From: Cyanobacteria bacterium M_surface_10_m2_119
GTDB taxonomy: Bacteria; Cyanobacteriota; Cyanobacteriia; PCC-6307; Cyanobiaceae
DNA length: 64,000 bases
Direction of reading: 5' to 3'
NCBI GenBank assembly: GCA_016882525.1
Contig: VGPU01000002.1
Coordinates: forward strand, 50,552-114,551
Shown here: positions 1 through 10,407 of the stretch, piece by piece
How positions within the stretch are numbered: the first letter of the stretch is position 1
Layout: each line of letters opens with the position of its first letter
Position numbers and translations under genes: made by a program
The notes under the pieces: model-generated
What the model saw: only the letters and a program-made list of their open reading frames with translations
Database searches by the model: none
Told to the model about the DNA's origin: nothing

Positions 1-1
1 G

Positions 2-631
2 TCGGCCCTGCTGGCGGGCCCTGGCGGCACCTTCAGTCTCGCCAGTGTGTTCGCGGTGACGCCACGGCCGGCGCCGGTGCTGGGCAATGGCAACCGCCGG
101 CTGCTCTTTCCCCTGATCGGCTCGGCCGTCACCTCCAGTGAGTTCGGCTATCGCCTCCACCCCGTGCTGGGGAGCTGGCTGATGCATGCGGGCAAGGATC
201 TGGCCGCGCCCCAGGGCACCCCGGTGGTGGCCGCCCTGGCCGGTCGGGTGATGAGCAGTGGTCTAGCGGGTGGCTATGGCCTGGCCATCGAAATCGAGCA
301 CGAGAATCCACGCCGCCGCACCCTCTACGGCCACCTCAGCGAGCTCTACGTGAAGCCCGGTGACCGGGTGCGCCAGGGGGAGGTGATCGGTCGCGTTGGC
401 AGCACCGGTCTGAGCACCGGTCCTCACCTGCATTTTGAGCTGCGCCTGCCGGCCGAGGGCGGCTGGGTGGCGGTGGACCCGGGCGATCTTGACCCCGGCG
501 CTGCGGCGGCCGGCAGTGATGCGATCGCCATGCTGATGGGGCAATTGCTCCAGCGGCTGGAGCGACCCCAGGCCCGGCGAAACCTGCCGCAGCAGACTGC
601 CCTCGCCCCGTCGCCTGCCGCAGCCCGTTAG
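2..631 (+). CDS. M23 family metallopeptidase (peptidoglycan hydrolase), 5' truncated by window edge
   Basis: Frame is open from position 2; SSEFGYRLHPVLGSWLMHAGKDLAAPQGTPV...GHLS...GSTGLSTGPHLHFELR is a typical LytM/M23 signature. Confidence 0.9.
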   Translation, partial: SALLAGPGGTFSLASVFAVTPRPAPVLGNGNRRLLFPLIGSAVTSSEFGYRLHPVLGSWLMHAGKDLAAPQGTPVVAALAGRVMSSGLAGGYGLAIEIEHENPRRRTLYGHLSELYVKPGDRVRQGEVIGRVGSTGLSTGPHLHFELRLPAEGGWVAVDPGDLDPGAAAAGSDAIAMLMGQLLQRLERPQARRNLPQQTALAPSPAAAR

Positions 632-1329
632 CGCGCGCTGGTGATCCGGCCGTCCCGGAAGTGCACCACCTGGTCAGCCCGGGCGGCGACATCGTCTTCG
701 TGGGTCACCAGCACCAGGGTGATGCCGCTGCGGTGCAGTTGGTCGAAGATGGCCAGCACCTCCTCGGTGGTGCGCGAATCGAGGGCGCCGGTGGGCTCAT
801 CGGCCAGCAACAGGGCCGGCTCGTTGATGATGGCCCGGGCTATGGCCACCCGCTGCTGCTGGCCACCGGAAAGCTGGTTGGGTTTGTTGTTCAGCCGCTG
901 TCCCAGACCCACCCGCTCCAGGGCCTCCTGGGCCCGCCGGCGCCGCTCGGCTGCCGGTACGCCGGCATAGACCATCGGCAGCATCACGTTCTCCAGGGCC
1001 GTGAGCTGGGGCAGGAGGTGAAACTGCTGGAACACAAAACCCAGCTGGTGGTTGCGCAGATCGGCGAGGGCATCGTCGTCGAGGGTTTCCACCGGCACCC
1101 CATTGAGGCGGTAGCTGCCGCCACTGGGTCGATCCAGGCAGCCGAGGATGTTCATCGCCGTGCTCTTGCCGGAGCCGGAGGCCCCCATCACGGCCAGGTA
1201 GTCGCCCTGGTTGACCCGCAGATCGAGGCCGTCCAGAGCACGCACCTGGGATTCGCCGACGCCGTAGATCTTCTCCACCCCGATGAGCTCGGCGACGGGC
1301 CGGCAGGGGGCTGGCTGGCCTGGCTGCAT
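628..1329 (-). CDS. ABC transporter ATP-binding protein, MacB/LolD-like
   Basis: Walker A GASGSGKST, signature LSGGQQQRVAIARA, Walker B LLLADEPTGALD. Confidence 0.92.
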   Translation of the reverse strand: MQPGQPAPCRPVAELIGVEKIYGVGESQVRALDGLDLRVNQGDYLAVMGASGSGKSTAMNILGCLDRPSGGSYRLNGVPVETLDDDALADLRNHQLGFVFQQFHLLPQLTALENVMLPMVYAGVPAAERRRRAQEALERVGLGQRLNNKPNQLSGGQQQRVAIARAIINEPALLLADEPTGALDSRTTEEVLAIFDQLHRSGITLVLVTHEDDVAARADQVVHFRDGRITSAR

Positions 1330-2903
1330 CAGCTCAGGGCTGCCTGAAGGAGAGGGGTCCCCGCCACGGCCTGGCTGGCCCAGGTGAACAGGGGGCTCGA
1401 GAGGATGCCGCCAACAGCGGTCACGATCACACAGCCCACCAGAGCCGTGCGCAGAGCGGGAAGACCGGGCACGCGCCAGTTGATGGCCGGGTAGGCCTTC
1501 ACCACATCGGAGGCTTCCTGGGGCTCCTTCACCACCATCATCTTGATCACCGAGATGTAGTAGTAGATCGAAACAACGGAGGTGAGCAGGCCCACAACCA
1601 CCAGCAGGTATTGGCCATCGGCCCAGCCCGCGAAGAAGAGATAGATCTTGCCGAAGAAGCCCAGCATCGGCGGAATACCTCCCAGGGAGAGGAGGCAGAG
1701 GCTGAGGCCCAGGGTGATCAGAGGATCCTTCTGATAGAGACCGGCATAGTCGCTGATCCGGTCACTGCCGGTGCGAAGCGAGAAGAGGATGATGCAGGCG
1801 AAGGCCCCCAGATTCATGAACAGGTAGGCCGCCATGTAGAGCACCATGGCGGCATAGCCGTCCTCGGTGCCGCACACCAGGCCGATCATCACAAAGCCGG
1901 CCTGGCCGATGGAGCTGTAGGCCAGCATCCGCTTCATGGAGGTCTGGGCCAGGGCCACCACATTGCCCAGCACCATGCTCAGCAAGGCCAGCACGGTGAA
2001 CAGCAGCTTCCACTGGGTGTCGAAACTGCCGAAACAGCCCACCAGGATGCGCAGGGCGAGGGCGAAGCCGGCGGCCTTGGAGCCCACCGAGAGGAAGGCC
2101 ACCACCGGCGTGGGCGAACCCTCGTACACGTCGGGGGTCCACTGGTGGAAGGGCACCGCGGCAATCTTGAAGGCCACCGTGGCAAGCACGAACACCAGGG
2201 CCAGGGCGGCGATCGGTGAGGTGCTGGTCTGCAGGGCCACGCCCACAGCCTCCAGGCTGGTGGAGCCGCCCGTGAGGCCGTAGAGGAGAGAGGCGCCGTA
2301 GAGAAACACGGCCGCGGCGGCCGAACCCACCAGCAGGTACTTGAGCGCGGCCTCGGAACTGCGGGCGTCGCGCTTCATGTAGCCCGAGAGCAGGTAGCTG
2401 GCCACCGAGAGGGTTTCCAGCGACACGAAGATGCTCACCAGGTCGGTGGAGCCGCACAGGAACATGGCCCCGAGGGTCGCCGCCAGCAGGATCGCCGCGT
2501 ATTCGCCTACCGGCGTGCCGCTGCGCTCCACATAGCGCCAGCTGAGCATCAGGGTGATCAGGGTGGAGGCGGCCACCACGGCCCGGAAGGCGACCGCCAG
2601 GTTGTCGGCCAGGAAGCTGCCGAGGAACGAGGGGGCCAGGTCGGGGGCGCTCCACTGCAGAGCCAGCAGCACCAGGGCACCCCCCAGACCGGCGTAGCTG
2701 ACGGGTGGCACCCAGCGGCTGGCCGCCTTTTCGCCAGCCAGATCCACCAGCAGGCAGAGCACCAGAGCCAGCAGCACCGCCCCCTCCGGCGCAATGGCGG
2801 CGGCATTGAGCTGCAGGGCCAGGCTCGAGACGCCTGTGCCGTTGCCGATGGCGTCAACCGCCGGATTGACCGCGGTGAGGAGGGCGCCGGGCAGGGACAT
2901 CAC
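1329..2903 (-). CDS. ndhB: NAD(P)H-quinone oxidoreductase subunit 2 (NdhB/NuoN family)
   Basis: 524 aa polytopic protein with NuoN-type motifs ([35 protein letters not shown]). Confidence 0.93.
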   Translation of the reverse strand: MMSLPGALLTAVNPAVDAIGNGTGVSSLALQLNAAAIAPEGAVLLALVLCLLVDLAGEKAASRWVPPVSYAGLGGALVLLALQWSAPDLAPSFLGSFLADNLAVAFRAVVAASTLITLMLSWRYVERSGTPVGEYAAILLAATLGAMFLCGSTDLVSIFVSLETLSVASYLLSGYMKRDARSSEAALKYLLVGSAAAAVFLYGASLLYGLTGGSTSLEAVGVALQTSTSPIAALALVFVLATVAFKIAAVPFHQWTPDVYEGSPTPVVAFLSVGSKAAGFALALRILVGCFGSFDTQWKLLFTVLALLSMVLGNVVALAQTSMKRMLAYSSIGQAGFVMIGLVCGTEDGYAAMVLYMAAYLFMNLGAFACIILFSLRTGSDRISDYAGLYQKDPLITLGLSLCLLSLGGIPPMLGFFGKIYLFFAGWADGQYLLVVVGLLTSVVSIYYYISVIKMMVVKEPQEASDVVKAYPAINWRVPGLPALRTALVGCVIVTAVGGILSSPLFTWASQAVAGTPLLQAALS

Positions 2904-3022
2904 AGCGGCTCTAGGGCCAGGGTTTGTTGCGCGTGACTGTAGCGGCGCTGTTCCCGGCCTTCCTGGTCCGCCACTTCCGGACGGGTGGTGCGATAAAGAG
3001 GGAAGCGGTCGTCCACCTGCCT

Positions 3023-5785
3023 GTGGGTCACACCCTCGTCATCGTTGAGAGCCCCACGAAGGCCCGCACCATCCGCGGCTTCCTTCCCAAGGACTTCAAG
3101 GTGGAAGCCTCCATGGGGCACGTGCGCGACCTGCCCAACAACGCCAGTGAGATCCCGGCGGCCCACAAGGGCGAGAAGTGGGCGAACCTCGGCGTGAACA
3201 CCGCCAACAACTTCGAGCCCCTCTACGTGGTGCCGAAGGACAAGAAGAAGGTGGTGAAGGAGCTCAAGGACGCTCTCAAGGGGGCCGACCAGCTGCTGCT
3301 GGCCACCGACGAAGACCGGGAAGGGGAATCGATCAGCTGGCACCTGCTGCAGCTGCTCAATCCGAAGGTGCCCGTCAAGCGGATGGTGTTCCACGAGATC
3401 ACCAAGGAGGCGATCGGCCGGGCCCTGGAGCAGACCCGCGAGCTCGACATGGAGCTGGTGCACGCCCAGGAGACCCGGCGCATCCTCGATCGGCTGGTGG
3501 GCTACACCCTCTCTCCGCTGCTGTGGAAGAAGGTGGCGTGGGGGCTCTCCGCCGGCCGCGTGCAGTCGGTGGCGGTGCGCCTGCTCGTGCAGCGCGAACG
3601 GGCGCGCCGGGCCTTCAAAAGCGGCAGCTACTGGGACCTCAAGGCCCGGCTGGAGCAGGGCGGCAGCGGTTTTGAGGCCAAATTGAGCCAGCTGGGCGGC
3701 GTGAAGATCGCCGGCGGCAGCGATTTCGACGAGAGCACCGGCGCCCTCAAGGCCGGCAGCAAGGTGCGCCTGCTCGCCGAAGCCGAGGCCCGCCAGCTGC
3801 GCGAGGCGGTGCTGGCCGCCCCCTGGTCCGTGGCGGCGGTGGAGGAGAAGCCCACCGTGCGCAAGCCGGTGGCCCCCTTCACCACCAGCACCCTGCAGCA
3901 GGAGGCAAACCGCAAGCTGCGACTCTCGGCCCGCGAAACCATGCGCACGGCCCAGGGGCTCTACGAGCGCGGCTTCATCACCTACATGCGCACCGACTCG
4001 GTGCACCTGAGCGAGCAGGCGATCAGCGCCGCCCGCAGCTGCGTGGCCGCCAAATATGGCCAGGAGTATCTGAGCCCCAGCCCGCGCCAGTTCTCCACCA
4101 AGGCCCGCAACGCCCAGGAGGCCCACGAGGCGATCCGCCCGGCCGGTGAGAGCTTCCGGGATCCCAGCGCCACCGGCCTCGATGGCCGCGACCTGGCCCT
4201 CTATGAGCTGATCTGGAAGCGCACCGTCGCCTCCCAGATGGCCGACGCCAAGCTCACGATGCTGAGCGTGGATCTGGAGGTGGATGGCGGAGCACTGGGC
4301 ACCGCCAGCTTCCGGGCCAGCGGCAAGCGCATCGATTTTCCCGGCTTTTTCCGTGCCTATGTGGAGGGCTCCGACGATCCCGATGCGGCGCTGGAGGGTC
4401 AGGAGGTGCTGCTGCCGGCCCTGAACACCGGCGACCAGCCCGGCTGCCGGGAGGTAGAGGCCCTCGGCCACCAGACCCAGCCCCCCGCCCGCTACAGCGA
4501 GGCGGCTCTGGTGAAGATGCTGGAGAAGGAGGGCATCGGCCGCCCCTCCACCTACGCCTCGATCATCGGCACGATCGTCGACCGGGGCTACGCCACCCTG
4601 TCCGGCAATGCCCTCACCCCCAGCTTCACCGCCTTTGCGGTGACGGCCCTGCTGGAGGAGCACTTTCCGGACCTGGTGGACACCAGCTTCACCGCCCGGA
4701 TGGAGAACACCCTCGATGAGATCTCCCACGGCCAGGTGCAGTGGCTGCCCTACCTGGAGAGCTTCTACAAGGGTGAGAAGGGCCTGGAGGCCCAGGTGGC
4801 CCAGCGCGAGGGCGACATCGATCCCGGCGCCTCGCGCACCGTGGAGCTGGAAGGGCTGCCCTGCGTGGTGCGTATCGGCCGCTTCGGTGCCTATCTGGAG
4901 GCCAAGCGCGTGGCCGACGACGGCAGCGAGGAGCTGCTCAAGGCCACCCTGCCCCAGGAGATCACCCCGGCCGACCTCGATGCCGAGAAGGCCGAGCTGA
5001 TTCTCAAGCAGAAGGCCGATGGGCCCGAGGCGCTCGGCGAGGATCCCGAGACCGGCGAGCTGATCTACCTCCTCTTCGGCCAGTACGGCCCCTACCTGCA
5101 GCGGGGCCAGGTGAGCGATGAGAACCCCAAGCCCAAGCGCGCCTCCCTGCCCAAGGGGGTGAAGCCGGAGGAGCTGAAGCTGGAGGATGCCCTGGGCCTG
5201 CTGCGCCTGCCGCGCCAGCTGGGCGAGCATCCCGAGGGCGGCAAGATTGAGGCCGGCCTGGGCCGTTTCGGTCCCTACGTGGTGCACCACAAGGGCAAGG
5301 GCGAAAAGGATTACCGCTCCCTCAAGGCCGAGGACGACGTGCTGATGGTGGGGCTCTCCCGCGCCCTGGAGCTGCTGGCGATGCCCAAGCGGGGCCGGGG
5401 CGGCCGCACCGCCCTCAAGGATCTGGGCACCCCCGAGGGCGCCGATGAGGCGATTCAGCTGTTCGATGGCCCCTATGGCCTCTACGTGAAGCAGGGCAAG
5501 GTGAACGCCTCCCTGCCGGAGGGCACCACCGCCGACACCATCACCCTGGAGCAGGCCCTGGAGCTGCTCGCGGCCAAGGCGGCCAGCGGCAAGGCCAAGG
5601 GCCGCAAGCCGAGTGCGAAATCCGCCGCCGGCAAGTCGCCTGCAGGCCGATCGACGGCCGCCAAGGCGAGCACCGCCAAGGCTTCCGCAGCCAAGACGGC
5701 GGCGGCGAGGAAGACGCCTGCCACCACCAAGACAGGCCGTCTGCGTGCCAGCGCCGTGCGGGTGATCAAGGCGGCCGATAGCTGA
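3023..5785 (+). CDS. topA: DNA topoisomerase I
   Basis: [21 protein letters not shown] start (GTG 3023), [25 protein letters not shown]-terminal repeats and Lys/Ala-rich tail. Confidence 0.95.
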   Translation: MGHTLVIVESPTKARTIRGFLPKDFKVEASMGHVRDLPNNASEIPAAHKGEKWANLGVNTANNFEPLYVVPKDKKKVVKELKDALKGADQLLLATDEDREGESISWHLLQLLNPKVPVKRMVFHEITKEAIGRALEQTRELDMELVHAQETRRILDRLVGYTLSPLLWKKVAWGLSAGRVQSVAVRLLVQRERARRAFKSGSYWDLKARLEQGGSGFEAKLSQLGGVKIAGGSDFDESTGALKAGSKVRLLAEAEARQLREAVLAAPWSVAAVEEKPTVRKPVAPFTTSTLQQEANRKLRLSARETMRTAQGLYERGFITYMRTDSVHLSEQAISAARSCVAAKYGQEYLSPSPRQFSTKARNAQEAHEAIRPAGESFRDPSATGLDGRDLALYELIWKRTVASQMADAKLTMLSVDLEVDGGALGTASFRASGKRIDFPGFFRAYVEGSDDPDAALEGQEVLLPALNTGDQPGCREVEALGHQTQPPARYSEAALVKMLEKEGIGRPSTYASIIGTIVDRGYATLSGNALTPSFTAFAVTALLEEHFPDLVDTSFTARMENTLDEISHGQVQWLPYLESFYKGEKGLEAQVAQREGDIDPGASRTVELEGLPCVVRIGRFGAYLEAKRVADDGSEELLKATLPQEITPADLDAEKAELILKQKADGPEALGEDPETGELIYLLFGQYGPYLQRGQVSDENPKPKRASLPKGVKPEELKLEDALGLLRLPRQLGEHPEGGKIEAGLGRFGPYVVHHKGKGEKDYRSLKAEDDVLMVGLSRALELLAMPKRGRGGRTALKDLGTPEGADEAIQLFDGPYGLYVKQGKVNASLPEGTTADTITLEQALELLAAKAASGKAKGRKPSAKSAAGKSPAGRSTAAKASTAKASAAKTAAARKTPATTKTGRLRASAVRVIKAADS

Positions 5786-6282
5786 TGGGCAGCCGGCAGC
5801 TGGTGATGGGGCTCGGGCTGGCGGTGGCGGTGGCCGGATGCAGTGGCACGCCATTGGGCGAGCGTCTCAGCGCCAGCTTTCCCCAGGCCGGCGGCGGCTC
5901 CGCTCCCCAGGCCGCGCCAGCAACGCCGGCACCTTCGCCGGCTCCGGGCCCTCCCTCCGCCGGCTCTGCCGCCCCCACGCCTGGCCCCCCAGCAGCCCCC
6001 AAGCCGACCCGGCCCGCGGAGCGTTCCCAGGGCCCCTCCCCCAGGCCAGCCAGCCAGCCAGCTCCGGCTGCCAAGGCCCTGCCACCGGCGCCCTACAGGC
6101 TCACCCTGCGCCTGCCGGCCGCCGATCCTGCAGCCCCTGCCGAGGCGGTCACCCAGGCCCTCAGGGCAGCAGGAGTCTCATTTGAGGTGGAGCGGATCGA
6201 GCAGGCTCCTCCAGCTCCCGCCAGCCCTGTGATGTCAGCACCGGCCCCTGCCACGTCCCAACCGGCTCCCCCTCCCCGCTGA
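5785..6282 (+). CDS. putative lipoprotein with Pro/Ala-rich linker, unknown function
   Basis: Signal peptide with lipobox-like AVAGC; abuts topA stop. Confidence 0.6.
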   Translation: MGSRQLVMGLGLAVAVAGCSGTPLGERLSASFPQAGGGSAPQAAPATPAPSPAPGPPSAGSAAPTPGPPAAPKPTRPAERSQGPSPRPASQPAPAAKALPPAPYRLTLRLPAADPAAPAEAVTQALRAAGVSFEVERIEQAPPAPASPVMSAPAPATSQPAPPPR

Positions 6283-6347
6283 TCCCGCCCAGCAACCCGG
6301 TCGATCGATCCAGCCCAACGCCTCCATCCCTCTGCCTCACCCCGCTG

Positions 6348-7019
6348 ATGGCTGTGCCCCCATCCCGTTCCCCCCGCGGTGGCCAGCTCAGTGCCCGCCA
6401 GGCCCGCCAGCTGATGGACACCGCCTACCTGGCTGCCGCCACGGGGCTTCTCTGGGTCGCGCTCTACTACCTGCCCGTCGGCAGCCCCCTCTTTCGCCTG
6501 GCCCTTCCCCTGCCACTCACCCTCCTCCAGTTGCGCCATGGCTGGCGCTGCGCCGTGGAGGGTCTGCTGGTCACGGCCCTGCTCCTGGTGGCCTTGATGG
6601 GCCCGATCCGCGGCCCCCTGGTCGTCTTCCCCTATGGCCTTCTCGCCCTCTGGCTCGGCTGGTGTTGGCGACGGCGCACCAGCTGGTGGCTGAGCTGGGG
6701 AGTGGGCAGCGTGATCGGCACCCTCGGATTTCTCGTGCGCGTGGCGGTGCTGTCGGTGATGGTGGGTGAGAACCTCTGGGTGGTGATCACCACCGCCGCT
6801 GCGGGCCTGCTCGAGCGCCTCGCCGGTGGGGTGGGCCTGGCCGCAGCTGTGGATCTGGCCCAGGTGCAGGTGGCCGCAGTGCTGCTGGTGTGGGTGCAGA
6901 ACCTGATCATCGTGCTCGCGCTCCACGCGGTGGCCTATTGGATCTTTCCGCGCCTGCAGGCTCCGATCAGCGAGCCTCCTGCTGCTCTGCGGGCTCTGGT
7001 GGCACTGGATCCACTCTGA
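6348..7019 (+). CDS. DUF2232-like membrane protein
   Basis: 223 aa, several TM segments, cyanobacterial DUF2232-like sequence. Confidence 0.65.
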   Translation: MAVPPSRSPRGGQLSARQARQLMDTAYLAAATGLLWVALYYLPVGSPLFRLALPLPLTLLQLRHGWRCAVEGLLVTALLLVALMGPIRGPLVVFPYGLLALWLGWCWRRRTSWWLSWGVGSVIGTLGFLVRVAVLSVMVGENLWVVITTAAAGLLERLAGGVGLAAAVDLAQVQVAAVLLVWVQNLIIVLALHAVAYWIFPRLQAPISEPPAALRALVALDPL

Positions 7020-7038
7020 TGCCGTTCCCCCTGGTGCC

Positions 7039-8142
7039 GTGATGCAGGCCGCCCAGCCGCCCCCGCAGTGGCAGCGCAGCCGGGTCCTGCTCCTGCTGGC
7101 GGCCACCGAGACCGCGGCCGTGCCGGGTATCTCCGCAGCCGGAGCGACCCCAGCCTCCCGCCTGGGTACCGCGGCCGCCGACGCCGAGCTTCTGCTGCGC
7201 GGTCCGGGGCCGGGGCGTCCCCATGCCCTGCCCCCGCTGCCGGCCGGGGTGAGCCCAGCCCTGATCAGCCATGTGGTGCTGCGGGAGCTGGGGCTGCTGG
7301 AGCGACTGGTCGTGGCAGACCTGGGCTGTGCCGTTGCGCCCGCCGTCCCCCACCTGCGCCTGCCGGGCCAGGAGGGCGACGGCCCTGCCCGCTGCCTGAG
7401 CAGTGGGCAGGCCATGGCTCTGGAGCGGGTGGAGGCGCTGCTGGCCAGGGGCAAGGCCTGGGGCCAGGCCTTGCCGCCTGGGGACCCTCTGGTGCTGGCC
7501 GAATGTGTGCCGGGTGGCACCACCACCGCCCTGGCCGTGTTGCGCGGGCTGGGGCTGGCCGCCGATGGGCTGGTGAGCGGCAGCCTGCGCCGCAGCGCCC
7601 ACGCCCTCAAGGCGGCCTTGGTGGATCAGGGTCTGGCCGCTGCAGCCCTGGAGGGCGAGAGCACTGTGCCGGCCAGGGTGCTGGCGGCGGTGGGTGACCC
7701 GATGCAGCCCCTGGCGGCCGGGTTGTTGCTGGCCGCCGCAGGCCGGGGTGTGCCCGTGCTGCTCGCCGGCGGCAGCCAGATGGCAGCGGTGCTGGCGGTG
7801 GCCCTGGCCCTGGCGTCTCCAGCCCAGCGCGCCCGGTTGGCGGCCGCCACCTGGCTCGCCACCACCGCCTGGGTGGCGGAAGAGCCCGAGAGCGACCTTG
7901 AGCGCTTGCTGGCCCTGATCGCCGCCCGCTGGCAGGTGGAGCCGCGCCTGCGGGTGGCCGGGCTGCGATTCCATGCCTGCCGCAGCGCCGCCCTGCAGGA
8001 TTTCGAGCGGGGCTTCGTGAAGGAGGGAGTGGGTGCTGGCGGCCTGGCCTGGATCTGGCAGCGCCTCGGGCGTGATCCAGCGGCCCTGGCCGAGGCCTGT
8101 GATCGGGCCTGCACACACTTGTTCGCCGAGGCCGGTGCTTAG
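7039..8142 (+). CDS. nicotinate-nucleotide:dimethylbenzimidazole phosphoribosyltransferase-like protein (CobT-related, TIGR00303-like)
   Basis: GGTTTALAVLRGLG and LLLAAAGRGVPVLLAGGSQMAAVLA motifs. Confidence 0.75.
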   Translation: MMQAAQPPPQWQRSRVLLLLAATETAAVPGISAAGATPASRLGTAAADAELLLRGPGPGRPHALPPLPAGVSPALISHVVLRELGLLERLVVADLGCAVAPAVPHLRLPGQEGDGPARCLSSGQAMALERVEALLARGKAWGQALPPGDPLVLAECVPGGTTTALAVLRGLGLAADGLVSGSLRRSAHALKAALVDQGLAAAALEGESTVPARVLAAVGDPMQPLAAGLLLAAAGRGVPVLLAGGSQMAAVLAVALALASPAQRARLAAATWLATTAWVAEEPESDLERLLALIAARWQVEPRLRVAGLRFHACRSAALQDFERGFVKEGVGAGGLAWIWQRLGRDPAALAEACDRACTHLFAEAGA

Positions 8143-8152
8143 GGTTCGGCCC

Positions 8153-9181
8153 ATGCCCGCTCCCGCCGATCCACTGCTGCGCCGTCGCCAGTTCCTCCAG
8201 CTGGGACTGGGCGCCTCGGCTCTGCTGGCTCTGCCTGGCTGCCGCACGGATGGGGCCCAGGAGCTGCTGGGGGCTGCCGGGGAGCAGCCAGCCAGCTGGC
8301 TGCGGGATCTTCCCAGGGGCTGGCGCAGCCGGAGCCTGCCCGATCCAGCCGCTGTGCTGGCTCGCCTGCAGCCCGGAGCACCAGGGCCGGTTCCTGCCCT
8401 GGTGGGTCTGGGCGACGGCTGGGCTTCCACCCAGCCCCCTACCCACTGGCGCCCCCTGGAGGCGGCGCCCTTGTTGGAGCGTCTGGCGGCCTGGGCCGCC
8501 CCCGTGAGCCGCCTTTTCGCCGCGCCGGGACAGCCGGCCTTCGCCTTCCCCTGGGCCTACAGCCCCTGGGTGCTGGCCTTGCGCTCCCGGGGTGTCCTGG
8601 CCGCCCGCGGGGCGGAGGGCTGGTCGTTGCTGCTCGATCCCAGCCTGCGGGGGCGACTGGTGCTGCCGTCGAGCCCTCGCGTCTGCATCGAGCTGATGGG
8701 CCGGGATTTCGAGCGCATCCAGGCGCTGCGCCGCCAGGCCCTGGCCCACGATGATCGCCATGGCCTCAACCTGCTGCTGAGCGGCAAGGCTCAGGCAGCG
8801 GTGCTGCCGCTGCGGCGGTTGCTTCCGCTCCTGCGCCGGGATCAGCGCCTGGCGGTGGTGCTGCCCGAGGGTGGTGCGCCCCTGAGCTGGCAGCTGCTGC
8901 TGCGCCCCGCCGGCAGCGCCGCCCCTGCTCCGCTCGATTGGATGGCCGCGGCCCTGGAGGCCCCCCTGCTGCCGGCGCTGCTGCAGGGGGGCTGGGTACC
9001 TCCCCTCCCTCGGGCGGTTCTGGAGCCCCTGGTGCGGCGTTTCCCCCAGCCCATCGCCGGATTGCTGTTGCCGCCGGAGGCCTGGCTGGACCGCTCCTGG
9101 AGTCTGCCGCCGCTGAACACCGCCGAGCGCCTGGCCCTGCAGACGGTCTGGGACGCTGCCGCTCCTGATCGGCCTGCCTGA
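8153..9181 (+). CDS. Tat-targeted lipoprotein, extracellular solute-binding-like
   Basis: ATG 8153: MPAPADPLLRRRQFLQLGLGASALLALPGC (twin-Arg plus lipobox), then binding-protein-like sequence. Confidence 0.65.
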   Translation: MPAPADPLLRRRQFLQLGLGASALLALPGCRTDGAQELLGAAGEQPASWLRDLPRGWRSRSLPDPAAVLARLQPGAPGPVPALVGLGDGWASTQPPTHWRPLEAAPLLERLAAWAAPVSRLFAAPGQPAFAFPWAYSPWVLALRSRGVLAARGAEGWSLLLDPSLRGRLVLPSSPRVCIELMGRDFERIQALRRQALAHDDRHGLNLLLSGKAQAAVLPLRRLLPLLRRDQRLAVVLPEGGAPLSWQLLLRPAGSAAPAPLDWMAAALEAPLLPALLQGGWVPPLPRAVLEPLVRRFPQPIAGLLLPPEAWLDRSWSLPPLNTAERLALQTVWDAAAPDRPA

Positions 9182-9207
9182 TCCGGGGCCTGGGCCGGGA
9201 GCACTGC

Positions 9208-10407
9208 TCAGCCCCAGAGACGCCGCCGCGGGGCGGCCGCCAGCCGGCGATGGGTGTCAGCCAGGAGGGCGGGGATGGGCAGGGTCAGGGGGCAGCGGGG
9301 CAGACAGGCGCCACACCCCTGGCAGGCCTCGGCATTGAGCGCTTCCCACCAGTGGCCGGCTCGGCCGATTAGGTTGTAGCGCTGGCCCGCGAAGACCTCC
9401 ATGCCGTGGCCGACGGCCAGGTTGCGCAGGCGCAGCAGCTCGGGGATCGGCACCGCGTTGGGGCAGGGCAGGCAGGCGCGGCACTGGCCGCAGCGCTCGG
9501 CGCCCAGGCGTTCCCGGCCGGCCGTGCCGAGGCGTGTCAGGGCCTGGCGCTGCTCCGGGCTGAGCCAGGGGGGCTGGGCCTCGGCAGCGGTGCTCGCCGG
9601 GCTGGATGGGCTGCACCAGCCACCGGCCGGCGAGGGCCCGCCGATGGCGGCGGCCCAGGCCAGATCGCTGGGCTGCTCAGCCCCCAGGCTCAGGGTGGAG
9701 ACCCCCTGGTCGAGCAGAAAGCGGTAGGCCAGCTCCAGGGGGTGGAACGGGGCGCAGTCGGCCAGCAGCTCGGGTGGTGGGTCGTAGAGACGGCCACCCT
9801 TGTCGGCCGGGGAGATCGCCAGCACGCCGATGCCCTCGGCCAGGGCGGCGCGGGCCAGGGGCAGGCGGGTCTGGTCGAAGAGGTGCAGGTGCAGGCTGCA
9901 GGCCTGGAAGCGGCCCGTGGCCAGGGCGGCTTCGATCAGCTCAGGTGAGCCGTGGCTGGTGAAGCCCACCTGCCCCACCAGGCCCTCGCCGGTGGCCCAG
10001 GCCAGCAGTTCGGCGCCCGGGCCCTGGTGGGCCCACGCCAGGTGCTCGGGCAGGTTGAGGCCGTGCACCGCCAGGGTGGTGAGCTGGGGGATCCCCAGGC
10101 GCTTGAGAATCGCCCGCAGCTGCTGCTGGGCGGTGGCGAGGTCGCTGCCGGGCAGCAGCTTGCTGGTGATGCGCCAGCCGCCCTCCGGTCGCAGTCCGTG
10201 CTGCGCGAGCGCGGCCAGGGCCTGGCCCAGAAAGCTCTCGGCGGGCCCGTAGGCCGGGGCCGTCTCCAGGTGGTTGAGGCCGGCGGCCAGGGCGGCGCGC
10301 AGCACCGCCTCCATCTGGGCGGGGCTGCCCAGGGCCCGCATCGTGCCCAGGGTGAAGACCGACACCGGCGGGCCGGCGCCGTAGGGGCGCTGGTGGCCCG
10401 TGATCAA
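9208..10407 (-). CDS. aldo/keto reductase with C-terminal 4Fe-4S ferredoxin-type motifs
   Basis: AKR N-terminus (GLNHLETAPAYGPAESFLGQAL); CGQCRACLPCP and CQGCGACLPRCP cysteine motifs. Confidence 0.85.
   Translation of the reverse strand: MITGHQRPYGAGPPVSVFTLGTMRALGSPAQMEAVLRAALAAGLNHLETAPAYGPAESFLGQALAALAQHGLRPEGGWRITSKLLPGSDLATAQQQLRAILKRLGIPQLTTLAVHGLNLPEHLAWAHQGPGAELLAWATGEGLVGQVGFTSHGSPELIEAALATGRFQACSLHLHLFDQTRLPLARAALAEGIGVLAISPADKGGRLYDPPPELLADCAPFHPLELAYRFLLDQGVSTLSLGAEQPSDLAWAAAIGGPSPAGGWCSPSSPASTAAEAQPPWLSPEQRQALTRLGTAGRERLGAERCGQCRACLPCPNAVPIPELLRLRNLAVGHGMEVFAGQRYNLIGRAGHWWEALNAEACQGCGACLPRCPLTLPIPALLADTHRRLAAAPRRRLWG

Noticed and set aside
2900-5854. 984 aa minus-strand ORF opposite topA
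   Set aside because: Antisense to a certain topA gene; compositionally biased (His/Gly/Leu/Ala rich), no domains. High-GC third positions suppress stops in this antisense frame; similar ORFs lie opposite most genes here
6283-7038. Possible cobalamin riboswitch near the cobT-like gene
   Set aside because: No B12-box-like sequence or long leader; upstream space is occupied by the DUF2232 ORF
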